In this document: positions 1-12,561 of the stretch, piece after piece
Numbering within the stretch: the first letter of the stretch is position 1
Layout of the letters: each line of letters starts with the position of its first letter
Assembly (NCBI GenBank): GCA_033239525.1
Contig: BSYO01000004.1
Location: 9,648,037-9,712,036, forward strand
Direction: 5' to 3'
From: Nepenthes gracilis
Taxonomy: Eukaryota; Streptophyta; Magnoliopsida; Caryophyllales; Nepenthaceae
Length of the DNA stretch: 64,000 nt
Program-made: the position numbers and the translations under genes
Notes under the pieces: generated by a model
What the model was told of the DNA's origin: nothing
Seen by the model: the letters and a program-made list of their open reading frames with translations, nothing else
Database searches by the model: none

Positions 1-1849
1 AGAAACAGAATGGGGAAAAGGGGAGCTCGGGGCAAGGGTTTGGCGAGGGATAAAGAGAGAAGAAAGTAAAGAAAAAAAGAGAAAAATAAAGCCGTTCTTT
101 CAATCAGAATAACAAAAATAGTTAATCGGGTAGACGCAAGTGTATCCTCACCGATTAGTTTCGTTTTTATTGATTTTTGTTTGCTCAAAATATTCTTCTT
201 TTGAAATTTTTATATAATATCCCATATTTTTCTTTTTTTCTCATGATATTATAAATAAATGTATGGTTATACATAAGTATTACGAACGGTGCGGTCATTT
301 TCAGTGTAAAGATTGTATATCGCGTTTGAATACCCTTTTGAGTACTATTCATTCGAGATTTAAAATGAAAAATATAAAAAATAAATATGGAGAAAAATAA
401 AAAGAAGATATGGGAATATTATATTGTGAAGTCATTAAGTTAATTAATGTATTAATTATATTATTGTTAAAATTAAACTGTAAAATGTTATTGAAGACTG
501 TCTGAATGATTAAAAGCTTGAAGGAAATAAGTAATAAAAGTTTTGTTATAAAGAAGAATCTAAAAAGGCCATTGATGAATGAGAATAAAGATTTTAAGAA
601 GTAAAAATTAATGATTAAATAAAAATAATAAGAAAGCTGGACCAATGATCGTTCAGCAAGATAACCTTCTTTGCCTGCCATGAATATCGCGTGGAGACCC
701 AAGGACACCCCGGCCATGTCTCCTGGTTGCGTATGGGAAGCAGGTGATATTCTTGACAAACTTTAGAAAATTACGGTGGTAATCGATGATAACTCTGTCC
801 ATAAAATAATACATGGTCCGCCGTTCTCATGGTGTTGTACAATGAACCCACCATGAAACTACCCAAGAACCCTAAGAACCCACCAAGAACATGAATGAAT
901 GGTCTTTATGATAATGATATATGATATGAAGGAAAGAACCATGAAATGAATAGAATGTCCTTGCTATGAGAAAGACACATGAAATGAACCATGCAGGTAA
1001 GAACAAGAATTAAGGCATTTGATTGTGTAAATTGAAAATAATCTATCATCAATTATTCACTCTCTCTACTAATAGGGTCTACTAACTCTTATCCCTCAAG
1101 ATAAATAAATGATAAGTGAGAAGAAAACAAGTTAAAGAAAGAAGAAAACCAACACTGGAATGATTTGACTATCTTATGAAAATATGCATTTCTTATGTCC
1201 TGCATCATTTGCATTAATACATGAAAACTGTTCTCTAAACTTTTATTATAATTTCTTTATATATATGCTTTTTTCTCAATATGGTTATGGTACCTTATTG
1301 AGTTTCTTGCTCACCCCTCTATTGTTTATATTTATCCAGATAACCTTAATGAGCTGATTCCTGACGAAAAAAAGTAAAGATAGAGAAATTATTTACAGGA
1401 AAAGCTATTGATTTTTGAAGACTAGAAATTAGCGCATTTCTTTTGAAGTATGTGTACAATGAATTATGTTTTAAATGAATGTCGTGAAACGAAGTGATGA
1501 CATGATTGTATACTTTATAGTTGACATAATTATGCTGAGAGGTATGTTTATGGGTTGTACAGGTTGTAAAAGGCATCTCTCTTATGATCTGATGTAATAC
1601 TAAAAATTATTGTATCAGATCATGATCCTGTGGATGTGTAGTGATGGGTTAGAGGATGTATTATGAATATGTATGGAATAGATTTCGTATTTGTGTGATT
1701 TCTAATGATCTACAGGACAATATTAACAGGTTATATTTTTAATTTTTGTTTAATTGTAGAGAAAATTTTGCCAAAATTTTTATAAATTATTATGTATAAG
1801 TTAATAAATCATTAATATTTATATGATATTAATGGAGGGTCTTAAAGAA
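1..1849. other. AT-rich sequence without a recognised gene
   Basis: No reading frame here has family motifs. A short stretch near 650-745 is richer in GC than its surroundings, but its longest frame (minus strand, running down to 349) turns into low-complexity Phe/Ile/Leu residues and looks like chance. The segment may contain the missing 5' part of the copia-like fragment that starts near 1850, but I could not find a matching upstream LTR. Confidence 0.4.
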
Positions 1850-3280
1850 TAGAAACTGTTCCGTTACATGAGAAATCTTACTAATTATAGATCAAGTTAT
1901 ATCTTACGGTAACACTCTTTAAGAAATTATTGCCTTATTGAACCCAGTAGAGATTTGGATTAAGCTTAAAAATTGGTATAAGTCTAAATCCTTGATGATG
2001 ATATTGTATGTGAAGAAGTTCTATAATCTTCGTTTGTCGAAAGAAGAAAGTTTCGAGAAATACTTGAATGAATTCAATTAAATATTGATATAAATGTCCA
2101 CACTTGATGAGAAGGCCATAAAAGAAGACAATGCATTGGTATTGCTGATTTCTGTACCAAACTCGTATGATTATGTTATCATGACGTTAGTGTTTAAAAA
2201 AGACATGATCAGTTTAAATGAGGTCCTCGTTTTTTACTTATAACTGAGTTAAGGTGGAAGAAAAGCGTTGAGATTTCAGAGGGGTCGAGGTTCTTAGTAT
2301 TCACTAATGGTTGAGGATATGAAAGATTGAGGGACTAGGGCAGAAAATCAAAAAGGAGCAACAGTTGATCCTAGTTTCAATATATGGAATGTTTCTATTG
2401 TGGTAAGAATTACCACATGAAATATAATTTTTTTCCAAAAAGAAGTAAGAAAAGGAGGATGGAGGCAAACGTCAACAAAGGAAGGATCATGACAAAAATA
2501 GTTGGGCTACTATTGCTTATTACTGGAACCTTCTAGTTGTTCATGCGGGGAAGTCACAGAACTTTTCGAGCCAGGAAATGAATTGGATTATGAATAGTGG
2601 TTCCTCACACCACATGACATCAAAAAAGTTCCTCTTCACCAATATGCACCCTGAGGTTATGTTGTATTGAAGATGGATAATGATATTTTGTCAATGCTTG
2701 TTAGTATCGAGGATGTTAGTTCGAGAATAAGTAATGAGATGAAACTCATATTGAAGGGCATGTGACGTGTCTCAGATTTGCAATTGAATGTAGTTTCAAT
2801 CGAAAAGTTTGATGAAGAATACTTTTGTACAATATTCAAAAAAGGTCAGTGAAAATTCATCAATAGTGTCTCGATTGTACCAAATGGAAGTAAGCAATCA
2901 AGCCAATACTTGATGAAATTTTTAATTGTCAAAGATAATACTAAGATGACAAATTGGTATATTGGTCAAGATAGCGGGAAGAGGAGGCCGATAAGTGTAA
3001 GGAGTAATTCTACCGCAAATGAGAAGCCAAATGGGAGTGAGAATACTCTATGTTTGATAGAGTGAAAGAGGATATTATTCAAACTTACAGAAGTCGACGC
3101 CGAAATCCATTGGAGGAAAAGTTGTTAAGGGCAAGTTATAACGGTCTGCTATTAAGACGAATGATCCACCACACGGTCGTGAGAGAATTTTATTTGGTTA
3201 TAAGTCATTTTCGTGTGAATCCATACTCATTTAATATACCGTTTGGTGGTTTGAATGATGTTACATAAATATTATATGGG
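1850..3280 (+). pseudogene. Degenerate Ty1/copia gag-protease fragment
   Basis: Plus-strand translation in shifting frames shows decayed Ty1/copia features. Around 2010-2230 there is a gag core of the plant copia type (KKFYNLRLSKEESFEKYLNE followed by SYDYVIMTL). At about 2390-2430 a zinc knuckle reads CFYCGKNYHMKYN, with the last Cys of CX2CX4HX4C lost. Near 2575-2640 NWIMNSGSSHHMTSKKF matches the copia protease/spacer region, where a D-S/T-G active site is usual; here the Asp is Asn. Stops interrupt every frame. Integrase, reverse transcriptase and RNase H are absent, so this is an internally deleted remnant. A similar gag lies in the first intron of the invertase gene (55055-55531, minus strand). 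It is not expressible as protein. Confidence 0.75.
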
Positions 3281-3655
3281 TGTTGAAAATATTTCAAATT
3301 AGGAGAAATTTGACTTGATTGAAAAAAATTTTATTTTATTTAATTTTATTTTATTTAAAAGATTTTATTTGAGGGATCTTATTGAGAAATTTTATTTAGT
3401 GAGATTTTTTTTATCTTAAAATGTTGTCATATTTCCTAATTAAATTAAGATGGAGGTTCTCTATATAAAGACCATAATTCTAATATTAATATATGATTAA
3501 CGAGTTGAATAAAAATTAAGTAATTGTGATCACGGTTATATTTCTCATACTCATAAATTTTGTGACTGACGATTGACCGAAGTTTAAATTCTATTTTATC
3601 TGATTGTATATATTCGGATCGAATCCTTACACAATATATTAACGGTAAGGCCACA
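3281..3655 (+). repeat. Possible LTR of the copia fragment
   Basis: The segment begins with TGTTGAAAATATT directly after the copia remnant and contains a TATA-like box (TATATAA, 3463-3469) preceded by an AT-rich tract, as expected for a copia 3' LTR. The right end is not certain and no second LTR was found, so the boundaries are approximate. Confidence 0.4.
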
Positions 3656-3829
3656 AAATAGGAAAAATTATTGTATTAGTTGATCAATGCATTGATGCTG
3701 CATTTTATCAATTAGGAAAACTAGTTACACACAACCGTGATCACACTATACTGTTTTTGATTGACTATTATAAGCATAGAACTAATATCTTTATAAGCAT
3801 AAAATCCCTCTGTCCAAATCGGATAAGTC

Positions 3830-5545
3830 CAAAAATAAAATAAGATAGTGCTCAAGTCAAAATTCAAACAAAAACACAAATCCAATAAAGACTCAAATGC
3901 TTTTAAAAAATATTATGAGGCTGAAAATATATATATTCCTTTTTCTAATTTTACTTTTTTTAAATAAAAATAAAAAAATAAAAATAATTCGTTTCAATTG
4001 AGAAAAAATTATTGACATTTTTTAATGAGTATTTGAGAGTCAATCTTATTTATTCATCTTCAATGTCCTTTTATTGCCACTAAGCTTGGCCTCCTAAAAT
4101 CCATGTACTTTCACCCTAATTTAAGTATTATAAAATGTTTTGAATAAATATTCTGACCATATAAACTTTTACGTATACTTATAATGTGTAAAGTCTAAAT
4201 TCTTTGGTCTAAGACTTTTATTAAAGCTCTGTGGATTAGTCATATTTAAAAAAAAACAAAATAATATAGTGTAACATTTAATTTTTATTAAATTAGTTTA
4301 CTTCCATTTTATTTTCAAATAATATATATATATCTTTTTTTTTTAAGTCATTTGTTCTGCAACATTCCAAAAGATATCGTTGTGACGTGGGAAAGCGGGG
4401 CGAGCCGAGACGGGATGAGCCGACAACTAAAGCCGCCGTGATCAGATAGCGAAAGCTTGACCTTGACAGCTGTGACCCAACATCATCAAGTATCGGGTGC
4501 ACCTCAGCTGAAGTTTATTATAATGCCTCTAAATATTATATTTTTTATTTTTTTAAATAATTAAATTCTATTATTAGAGTATAAAATAGGTAAAATATGA
4601 TAATATTTTTAAATATTATTTAAAACTAATACTTAAGATAATTATAGTATAAACACAGGCCCCCACATAGTTTTTATTATGACCACGCATTTGCAATCCA
4701 CCAAATTTGACATTCACAAGCTCTCAGCAATTTCAAAGGTATCGAAATTGATAGGAGACGGCTGCCGCTAATTAGACTAAAATATAAGTACGTGATCTAA
4801 ACTCTTGCAATATTAGATTTTTAAAAAATAATTTTAATATTAGATTTTTTAAAAAATATTATTCAAAAAATAAAATAAAATATTCAAAATCATGTTATTT
4901 GATGGAATGAGAATAAGGAGTATACTTTAATTAGATGATCTAACCATTTAAATCAATTAAAAAATTTAATAACAATATAACAAGGCCGGATGATGTTAGT
5001 CATGGGTTAAACTTCAACTTACTCCATTATTGTAATGAAAGGCCAAGAGTAAGCTGATTGTATTAATATAAATTAATTATTAAAAATATTTAATTATTGT
5101 ATGCCTTTATACTATAACTAATATGTTACATTGAATAATTTTTCATTAACTATAATACAAATAACAAACATGAGTTCAGTAGGCATCCTTTATCCTATTG
5201 GTGAATGGTAGTATCACTTGAAGCCAAGGTTCAATTAATCATGAGGTCCACATTTAGTATAAGTGAATTAGTGTATTAAAGAAAGTGTGAGTTAACTATA
5301 CGTATTTAAACTGTTTTTATATTCAAAATAATCTAATAATATCTTGAAAGGTTTTACTTTTTCAAAAATTGTGATTAACTAGGTAAAAAGTTAAAAATAA
5401 TTTTATAGTATAATTACTCTTATAAAAGAATAAGATGATAAAATTGGTCTTTTATGTTATTCCAAAAAAATTATTGAACTTCGTGAAATGTTAGTTATAA
5501 CTTATGATAAATACGAAGCAATTATTCTTTTAGATATAAAATAGT
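3830..5545. repeat. Duplicated non-coding block, copy A
   Basis: This 1.7-kb block recurs at 16905-18650 in the same orientation. Shared landmarks include TTGTGACGTGGG (4380 here, 17559 there), CCTTGACAGCTGTGACCCAA, GACCACGCATTTGCAATCCA (4681 and 17890) and ACATGAGTTCAGTAGGCAT (5168 and 18291). The offset drifts between about 13,120 and 13,210 bases because of small indels. No protein frame is conserved between the copies. It may be a duplicated promoter-like region or a non-autonomous transposon; terminal repeats or target duplications were not seen. Confidence 0.75.
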
Positions 5546-7648
5546 CATGACTCTAACTCTAATCACATAATTAGGGTTTGATACTTGCGTACCATGGGCA
5601 GTAAGTTATAATAAGATTATAAAGTTAGTTATTTATTAAACTTGTGAGTATCAATGAATCATAAATATTATCTAATCATTAGTGACAGGTGTATAGTCAT
5701 TTATTCGTAGTGATAGTATAAAATCTGAGAAAAATGTTATGATATCTCATTTAGCTGTAATCGCTATTGAGATAAATTTAATGAAAGTTATATCATATTA
5801 ATTTTTGAGTTATGTGAAATTTTCACTGCGTTCCTAATGTTTTATTTTGGCTAAAACCCTTAATAGTTGCCCTTGTAATTTTTGAATCGTGAGTAAATAT
5901 GACATTGAGATTTAAATATATTGATATTATAATCTAAAATATTTTATTAAATTTTGGTATTACTAAATATATCACTTATTAAAATTTTGACTCATTCTTA
6001 CATTTCCTTTATCCCATAGTAGATCATGCTAATAGTGTATCAGCAGAGATTGTACATTTTATGTGAAATTTCAGGTAGAGACGATTTTAAATTTTAAAAA
6101 TTTTATATTAAGAGATGGTAAGATTTCTTTTTTATTTTATTAAATGTTAAATATTTTATCAAAATTACATTTTTATAAATTTATATTATCATAGATACTT
6201 ATATTATCTCATTTTAAAGATTTTTATATTTATGATAAATTTATAATGAGTAATTATGGTTTAAAATTTTTATGCGGTTGGTTCGATCTGAATCAATTGA
6301 TTTGGGTTTGGATCACCACACCTCGTATTCCTTTAAATAAACTTTCAAATTAATCCATGGTATTCTTTTTTATACCACTTTTATCCTCACATAATGATTA
6401 TATAAATATATATATTAGAACTATGTTACATACCATGATATATATTTAGTAATATATTAAAATAATTAAAAAGTATAATAATTTCATACAGATTTATCAA
6501 TATTTTTTTAAAAAAATTATTTTTTAATGAACAAGATTATTGGTAAAAAAATATATTTAAATAATTAATGGATCGGCCTTTTTCATAGCATATTAACAAT
6601 ACATTTATCCTATCATTTGAATTAATGGTAATGGATAATTTTTATCTGATTTGAAATAAAATGGAGTTGTGCAGTAACAGTAGTTTTCCTGGCACATATC
6701 GCATTTATTTTTAAATTAGAAGATCAGGCTCCAAATTATATTGTCTAGTTTTCTCATTAAAAAAGAAAAATAGGGATAAATGGAAAGAAATAGATTCCAA
6801 TTATTTTGAAAAAAACACAATCATGGGTTTATTTATGTCATTACTATTTAATTATATATTATTAATTTATAAAATAAATTTAATTCTCATATAAATTTAC
6901 AATATATGGAATAAGCAAAGTTATGGAGGTAATGAATGTGTAAGGTTGGTACAATTAGTGATTAACCCTTGTGGATCCATACTTAACACGAATTTGAGAA
7001 TCGTTCCCTTATTCTACCTATTCAACAGCACTATAAACTAAAAAAATTATAAGGTAATTTGACCATTTATCAGGTTTTTTCCTCCATCTCCTTTATCATT
7101 ACTAATTTAAAACTCCAAATGAAATTCCACTTTAGCCCATCTCCTCTCCCTTCTATTAATTCCTTTCCCTAATTAATAAATTCTCAAACGAGCCCAAAAA
7201 TGGAAGAAAGGTGCTCAGAGCAGAGAGAAATGGTGGATATCTAACCATTTATAATTGTACATATTGTGATATTTGACATTTTGTATACGTGGGCCCTTTT
7301 AAATTCTATCCTTTTTTTCTTTATTTTTTCAAAATCTCTCAACTCATGCATGAATATAACCTATAACATAATTATACATACAGCAATATTTGATATTTCT
7401 TGGTTGGCTATGTCCCTAATTTGTCTATCTTAGATTTCATTTCGATGAAATTTTGAGAGTCATGGCGTATTCTCTGTTAAGTCAATTTGAAGGATTTTCC
7501 AACTTGAGAGGGTCTAAATGAAGTAGGGTTCACTAGTTTGGAAATTTTCTTTTTAATCCTTCCTATAAATTCATCGTTTGGTTGATTATTGTAAATATGC
7601 CCAATACTATGAACGGATTGAATTTTTTTCACATTTCCTTGCTATACA
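5546..7648. other. AT-rich intergenic sequence
   Basis: No gene, RNA or clear repeat was recognised. Base composition is strongly AT and all frames are short and low-complexity. Confidence 0.5.
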
Positions 7649-9271
7649 TGTAACACTTAGTTTTTAATTAATTAATTTTAATATTATTAATTTATTTTAG
7701 ATCAATTTAAAAATAATTATATATGAAAATTTGATGAAAAATCGGATGTGGATATCAAATTTGGTGCCTAATTTGTACATGACACCTGTTAATGCACATT
7801 TTAGAGAATAGGTGTTCCTGATGAGTGCCTCTAGGACACTTATGCATAGTTCAGGTAGTTTGTGAGGCGTTTGAGGCATGCTCTATGACGCTTGTATACA
7901 ATTTTGGCAAATTACTCGTACTTGAACCATCCCTGATACGATACTCGAATGCGCCAAAGGATTTTAGTAGTTGATATGCACTTGGCCGATGTTTGTACAC
8001 CAATTCATTTATATAAGTGATATTAGTACTGTTTGCAAGCACTTTATTCTAGAAAGAAAAAAGAAATAAGAGAGAAAGATAAGAGGAAGAAAAGAGAATG
8101 AGAGAATGAATGTGGATTTGAAGTGTTATTTCGTCAGATCTATTAGATTTAAAAGTTAAAATAATTATTTTTAAACTCGATCTTTTGTTTATTTCAGATT
8201 TCATATAGTTTTGTTTATATTTGATAATTTATTGTTAATACATGTTTTTTATGCCTCTTACTTTAAATACGTATATATGTATATAGGTTTACTAATTATT
8301 TTAAAGTTTGTTTTTGTTTTAGCCGAATATTTGAGGGCTTTGTCAGATTTGAAGAAATAAGTAAATATTTAAGTTATTTTATTTATATATGTATACCTTT
8401 TAAAATAAAAATCATGAAAGTTTGCATTTCAATCTAACATGTGGTAATCCATACATGTATTTTGGGTCAAACTCTATTTTATTATTTATTTTAATATTTA
8501 TACTTTTTATATTGTATAAAATTTTATATTTATACTTCTTTGGTGTAAAAATTTTATACTTTTTTAATATGAAGAAAAAGTTTTCAACATTTATTATAAA
8601 CTCTCATGATTAGATACTTTTGTTTGATAATCATTGTAAGAAATTAATCAAAACTAATATATTCAGGTGTTCTAATATATTTAGACAAATTTGAGAATTT
8701 TATTTATTATTCAAGTGCAGTAAAAAAAAGTGATCGAACAGTACTTATAAAGAGGAATATGTAGATGGTCTGCTTGTGAATTTAAATAGTAATGATTTGA
8801 ATTAAAATAATCCGGAGTATATGTAACTCTTTCTAAAATTAATCTTTTGGTTATTAATTCTCATATTATGACATGCTTTAGATTTTTAAGATTTGGACAT
8901 GTATCTAATTAAATAATTGAAATATTTAACTTTTCAATACTTTCACACTCTGATCATTATTCGGATTTATCTAGATTTGGATTAGATTTTGGATTATAAA
9001 CATTTGAATTTATGATATCAAATTTTGGATGATTCCGTAATTCAAATTATTTGATATTTATATTCGAATTACGAATTTTATATATAAAATCACGTTTGTA
9101 GATTTGTCAATTGGTTATTTGACACATTTGAAATTTTGATTTATATGAAATTTTCATACATATTTTATTATTTTTGTCCATTTGCTCTTATTGTGGATAT
9201 ACATATTTCCATATATATATATATATATTCTAGGGAGCTTGATAGAGAATATTTGAGAAATTTTATTTATG
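7649..9271 (-). repeat. Long LTR-like element, minus copy (truncated or interrupted)
   Basis: The block starts TGTAACACTTAG. Its sequence is the reverse complement, at moderate identity, of the element at 9272-11318: its left edge pairs with that element's right edge (GAGTATTACA), the purine-rich tract at 8050-8110 pairs with the pyrimidine tract near 10855-10910, and TTCTAGGGAG at 9227-9236 pairs with CTCCCTAGAA near 9751-9760. It ends at the TTATG target site used by that element, so the neighbour appears to have inserted into it. The rest of this copy beyond 11323 could not be traced. Confidence 0.65.
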
Positions 9272-11318
9272 TGTCATGGTCCCAAACCAAAGTAGGTCAT
9301 TATAATAATTTAGAATAATTATGAATTATAAAATTAAATCTCTTAATTAAAACTATAACCAAAATACACCCCAAATCTATACATGACCTGTAACTCATTC
9401 AATAATTTGACTATAATTAGAATAAAAAATAATAATAATATCATTCATTCGCAGAATTTATCCAAACTACTATTCCAGGCAAATAAATAATTGTAACCTT
9501 CTCCAAAATATCGTAAGAAAGAAGTGACCAACGATAATACAAACAAAATAACCGAACCATAACAAACCAAACGCCACAAAGTTTAATTAATTAAATAATC
9601 GGAACAATATTTTCTTGACAATAATATATACAATTATCGTTCTATTCGTCACCCCAAATAATGCCAAAATACGTTTATTACGATTTACAATCTGAATACA
9701 AAGCTAAACTCACCAAATATAAGTAAGACTTCAATTAAATCTGCATCCAAACTCCCTAGAATATATCTGAAATAGACTAATCTGAATGGATAAGAAATAA
9801 TAAAAAATATGAACCGAATGCTCAATAAGTATTAGTATATAATATATATAATAAACAGATGCGTCCATAAATAGAACAAAGAGGATTAAAAGGTATATGA
9901 AAACCAATAAAAAGTCCAAATCCAAATATCTGAGGGGACAAACCAACAAAAATTTGAATATGGTTTTGTACTCAAAAGTATAATCCGAATTGAAGGTTAA
10001 AAGTTTCAAATATATGAGACCAACCGAATCGCAATTACGAACAAATCTTACAAATCTCAATTGAAATCTCGAATATCTAATAAATGTAGGTAAAACATAT
10101 CTGAAATCTAAAATATGCACAAATTAGAGAATCAAAAATTGAAAGACTAATTTGAAAAATTGTTACTCCTATTTTTGATAACCTTATACCATATCACAAT
10201 TATTTAGACCAATAAGTAAGGTCATTTACATATTTTTTTTATAAATGGGGATTAACACTATTTTCTTTTATCATCCGTAAAATGATAAGTGTAATTCTCA
10301 AATTTGTTTGATATATTAGGATGCCAAATATATTAATTTTATTCAACTTTTTACGATATTTCTCATAAAAATAAAAATTGGGGAGGGTCTTTATATCATA
10401 TATCACAAAATATTTTCTATTTAGCAGAAAAGTATGAAACTTTCACTTGAGAAAGTAAAATTATAAAACTTTTTCCTCGAAAAAGGTAACATATCAATCA
10501 CATAATGAAAATAGAGCCTAACCAAAAGTACAATACATGGATACAATATACATGGCCCATATGAAAATTTTTATAACTTTTTCTTTATAAATATACTTAT
10601 ACAAAAATATAGTGACTTGAAATATTTGCCTTTTTTTTTACAAAATAAGAAAAATCCTTAAATATTTGCCAAAATTGAAGCAAAATTTTAAAATAACTAG
10701 TAAAAACAATCTACACACATGAGAGAGTCAAATAGGGTAAGTAAAATAAAATGTATGTATATTAAATTCATCAAACGTAAGTAAAAGTAACCAAAAACGA
10801 AAATAGAGTAAGAATATGGTGTAATGATACTTGTCTCAATCTCGAAATACTTCTTCTCCTCTTTCTCTCTTTTTCTTCTCAATCTCTTTTTCTCTCCTTC
10901 TCTTCTTTCCCACTCAAAACAACTGAAATAGTATGCAGTAATCTTTATATAGCTGAATCAGTGCACGAATATCGTTTAGGCATGCCTTAGGCACTACGCC
11001 TCATCGTACCTGCATACAAGTGTCGTCTCGAGCACGCCTCGAGCGTGGCCCCACTGGAATTAGCACCACCTCGAACACGCATCAGGCGACCTCCACATAG
11101 CCACACTCCACTCGAGCAAGCTTTAGACACTCCTCAGGTATGCCCAAATTTGAGAAACACATATGAATGTGCATCGAGCGTGTCTTAAGCTCCAAAACTA
11201 CTTTCTTACTCTGGGTATTCTTCAAATTCACATTATACAATTATTTTTGATATATCCAATTTAACCAAAATATAAACTCATAATATCAAATTAAACCTAA
11301 AAGAAACCGAGTATTACA
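9272..11318. mobile_element. Long TG...CA element with 5-bp target duplication (solo LTR-like)
   Basis: The 2,047-bp unit begins TGTCATGGTCCCAAACC and ends GAGTATTACA. It is flanked by a perfect 5-bp direct repeat, TTATG, at 9267-9271 and 11319-11323. TG...CA ends and a 5-bp duplication are the signature of an LTR-retrotransposon integration, and the lack of coding capacity points to a solo LTR or a large non-autonomous derivative. Related units lie at 20341-22706, 27963-30693, 61788-63673 and 63674-64000. Shared internal marks are a TGAGCC/GCCYARCAAG-like motif (9819 onward here, degenerate) and a long pyrimidine tract (10855-10910). The orientation of transcription is not determined. Confidence 0.8.
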
Positions 11319-11540
11319 TTATGTTATATTGTATTAGCGTCATGTTTGAATCTATATTTATATTTTGACTATTCATAGAGACGATTTATATTACCGATAG
11401 CGTGTTATATTATGATGAAGACTCATTTCAGATTTTATTAATATCAGGATTTGTGGTATTGTATAATTTATACATGATCAATGCGGTGGTGTTGTGGTGC
11501 TAGATTATCATTTTTCCTTACGTTTCATGTAGCAGGATAT

Positions 11541-12561
11541 TGTTGGTATTTTGAAATTTGTGAAAAAGCACGTTTCGTGCTAACGTGTTTCGACCCCGTT
11601 AAATAAATAGCGGAAGCAATAATAAATATTAAATATCTAATACACGTAAAAGATATTTAACACTAGATGCATACGAGACTAGCAATCATGCACAACATAA
11701 ACAATCACAAGCAATAATTAAGAGCGATAAAGATAAAGACTCAATTTTTGGTGACGAAGTGAAAACTCGATACCACCAGATCGAGAAAAACACTCCGGCT
11801 TCAACGGCCGGGGGAAGCAATGCACTATGAAAATCAACTTACGGCCCGGGCAGTAACGACGCGCTATCCTAGCCGACTTACTCCCGACACGTGATCCCTA
11901 CCAAGGAACTCCTTGGATTTGCCCGCTGCAACTGAACCGGGACTTCTTCCGGTCTTCACGTCAATCTTCCTCGAACCACTTGAATTTCCAATCACGAACA
12001 AGTCTCCTTCTTCACGAACCAAAGTCTTCAACAATGGTAGAAGGCAAACTTTCAATGGTGAAAGAGAGTTGGTGAGAAAACTAGTTTGAGCATGTAGAAC
12101 AATCCTTTGGTGATTAGTTTTCTCAAGATGTGCAAGTATATTGAAGCATGAGAGGGTTTTCTTCTCAAGGAGGCACGCACATCAGATTTCCAGAAGTCTT
12201 AGGGTTCAAAAACATAAGTCCCATATTTATATTGGAGCCAAAAATCGCGTTCAAAAATCTGCCCGTTGGGCCGCCGCTCGAGCGGGGCTCGAGCGCGCGG
12301 CGAGCGGCCATGGGGCGAGTAGCGAGCGGCCTATGTTCTGGATTATCGGCTCGAGCGGCTAGTGAGCGAGCATCAAGCGGCCCCCATTCTGGATTATGTG
12401 CTCGAGCGGAAGGCGGGCACCAGGCGAGCGGGCGGTCCTGGACGGTGCTCGAGCGCGTGGAGGGCGGACCAATGAATTTTAAACCGACAACCCACAACCC
12501 GACATCAATAAAATAATACATATGGTCACGGAATATGCCAATAAGACAAATGTCTCTAACA
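11541..12561 (-). mobile_element. Solo LTR, probably Ty1/copia type, with CTCGAG-rich core
   Basis: Read on the minus strand the 1,021-bp unit starts TGTTAGAGACATTTGTCTTA and ends AAAATACCAACA. The TG...CA ends and the start sequence are typical of plant copia LTRs. Its flanks (GATAT and ATTTG) do not form a target duplication, so it may be old or a product of recombination between elements. The central part (12260-12470) is strikingly GC-rich and carries five copies of GCTCGAGCG, two of them within a 51-bp tandem repeat (12336 and 12387). The frames through that core are open only because the sequence is GC-rich. Confidence 0.6.

Noticed and set aside
349..759. 136-codon frame on the minus strand
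   Set aside because: The first 35 residues look complex but the rest is Phe/Ile/Leu low-complexity; no homologue recognised and no splice context.
7649..11318. Foldback transposon reading of the inverted pair
   Set aside because: The right unit has its own perfect 5-bp target duplication, so two separate insertions explain the inversion better.
12141..12521. Open frames of about 120 codons on both strands
   Set aside because: They follow the GC-rich CTCGAG repeat in a solo LTR; products are Ala/Arg/Ser-rich without a motif.
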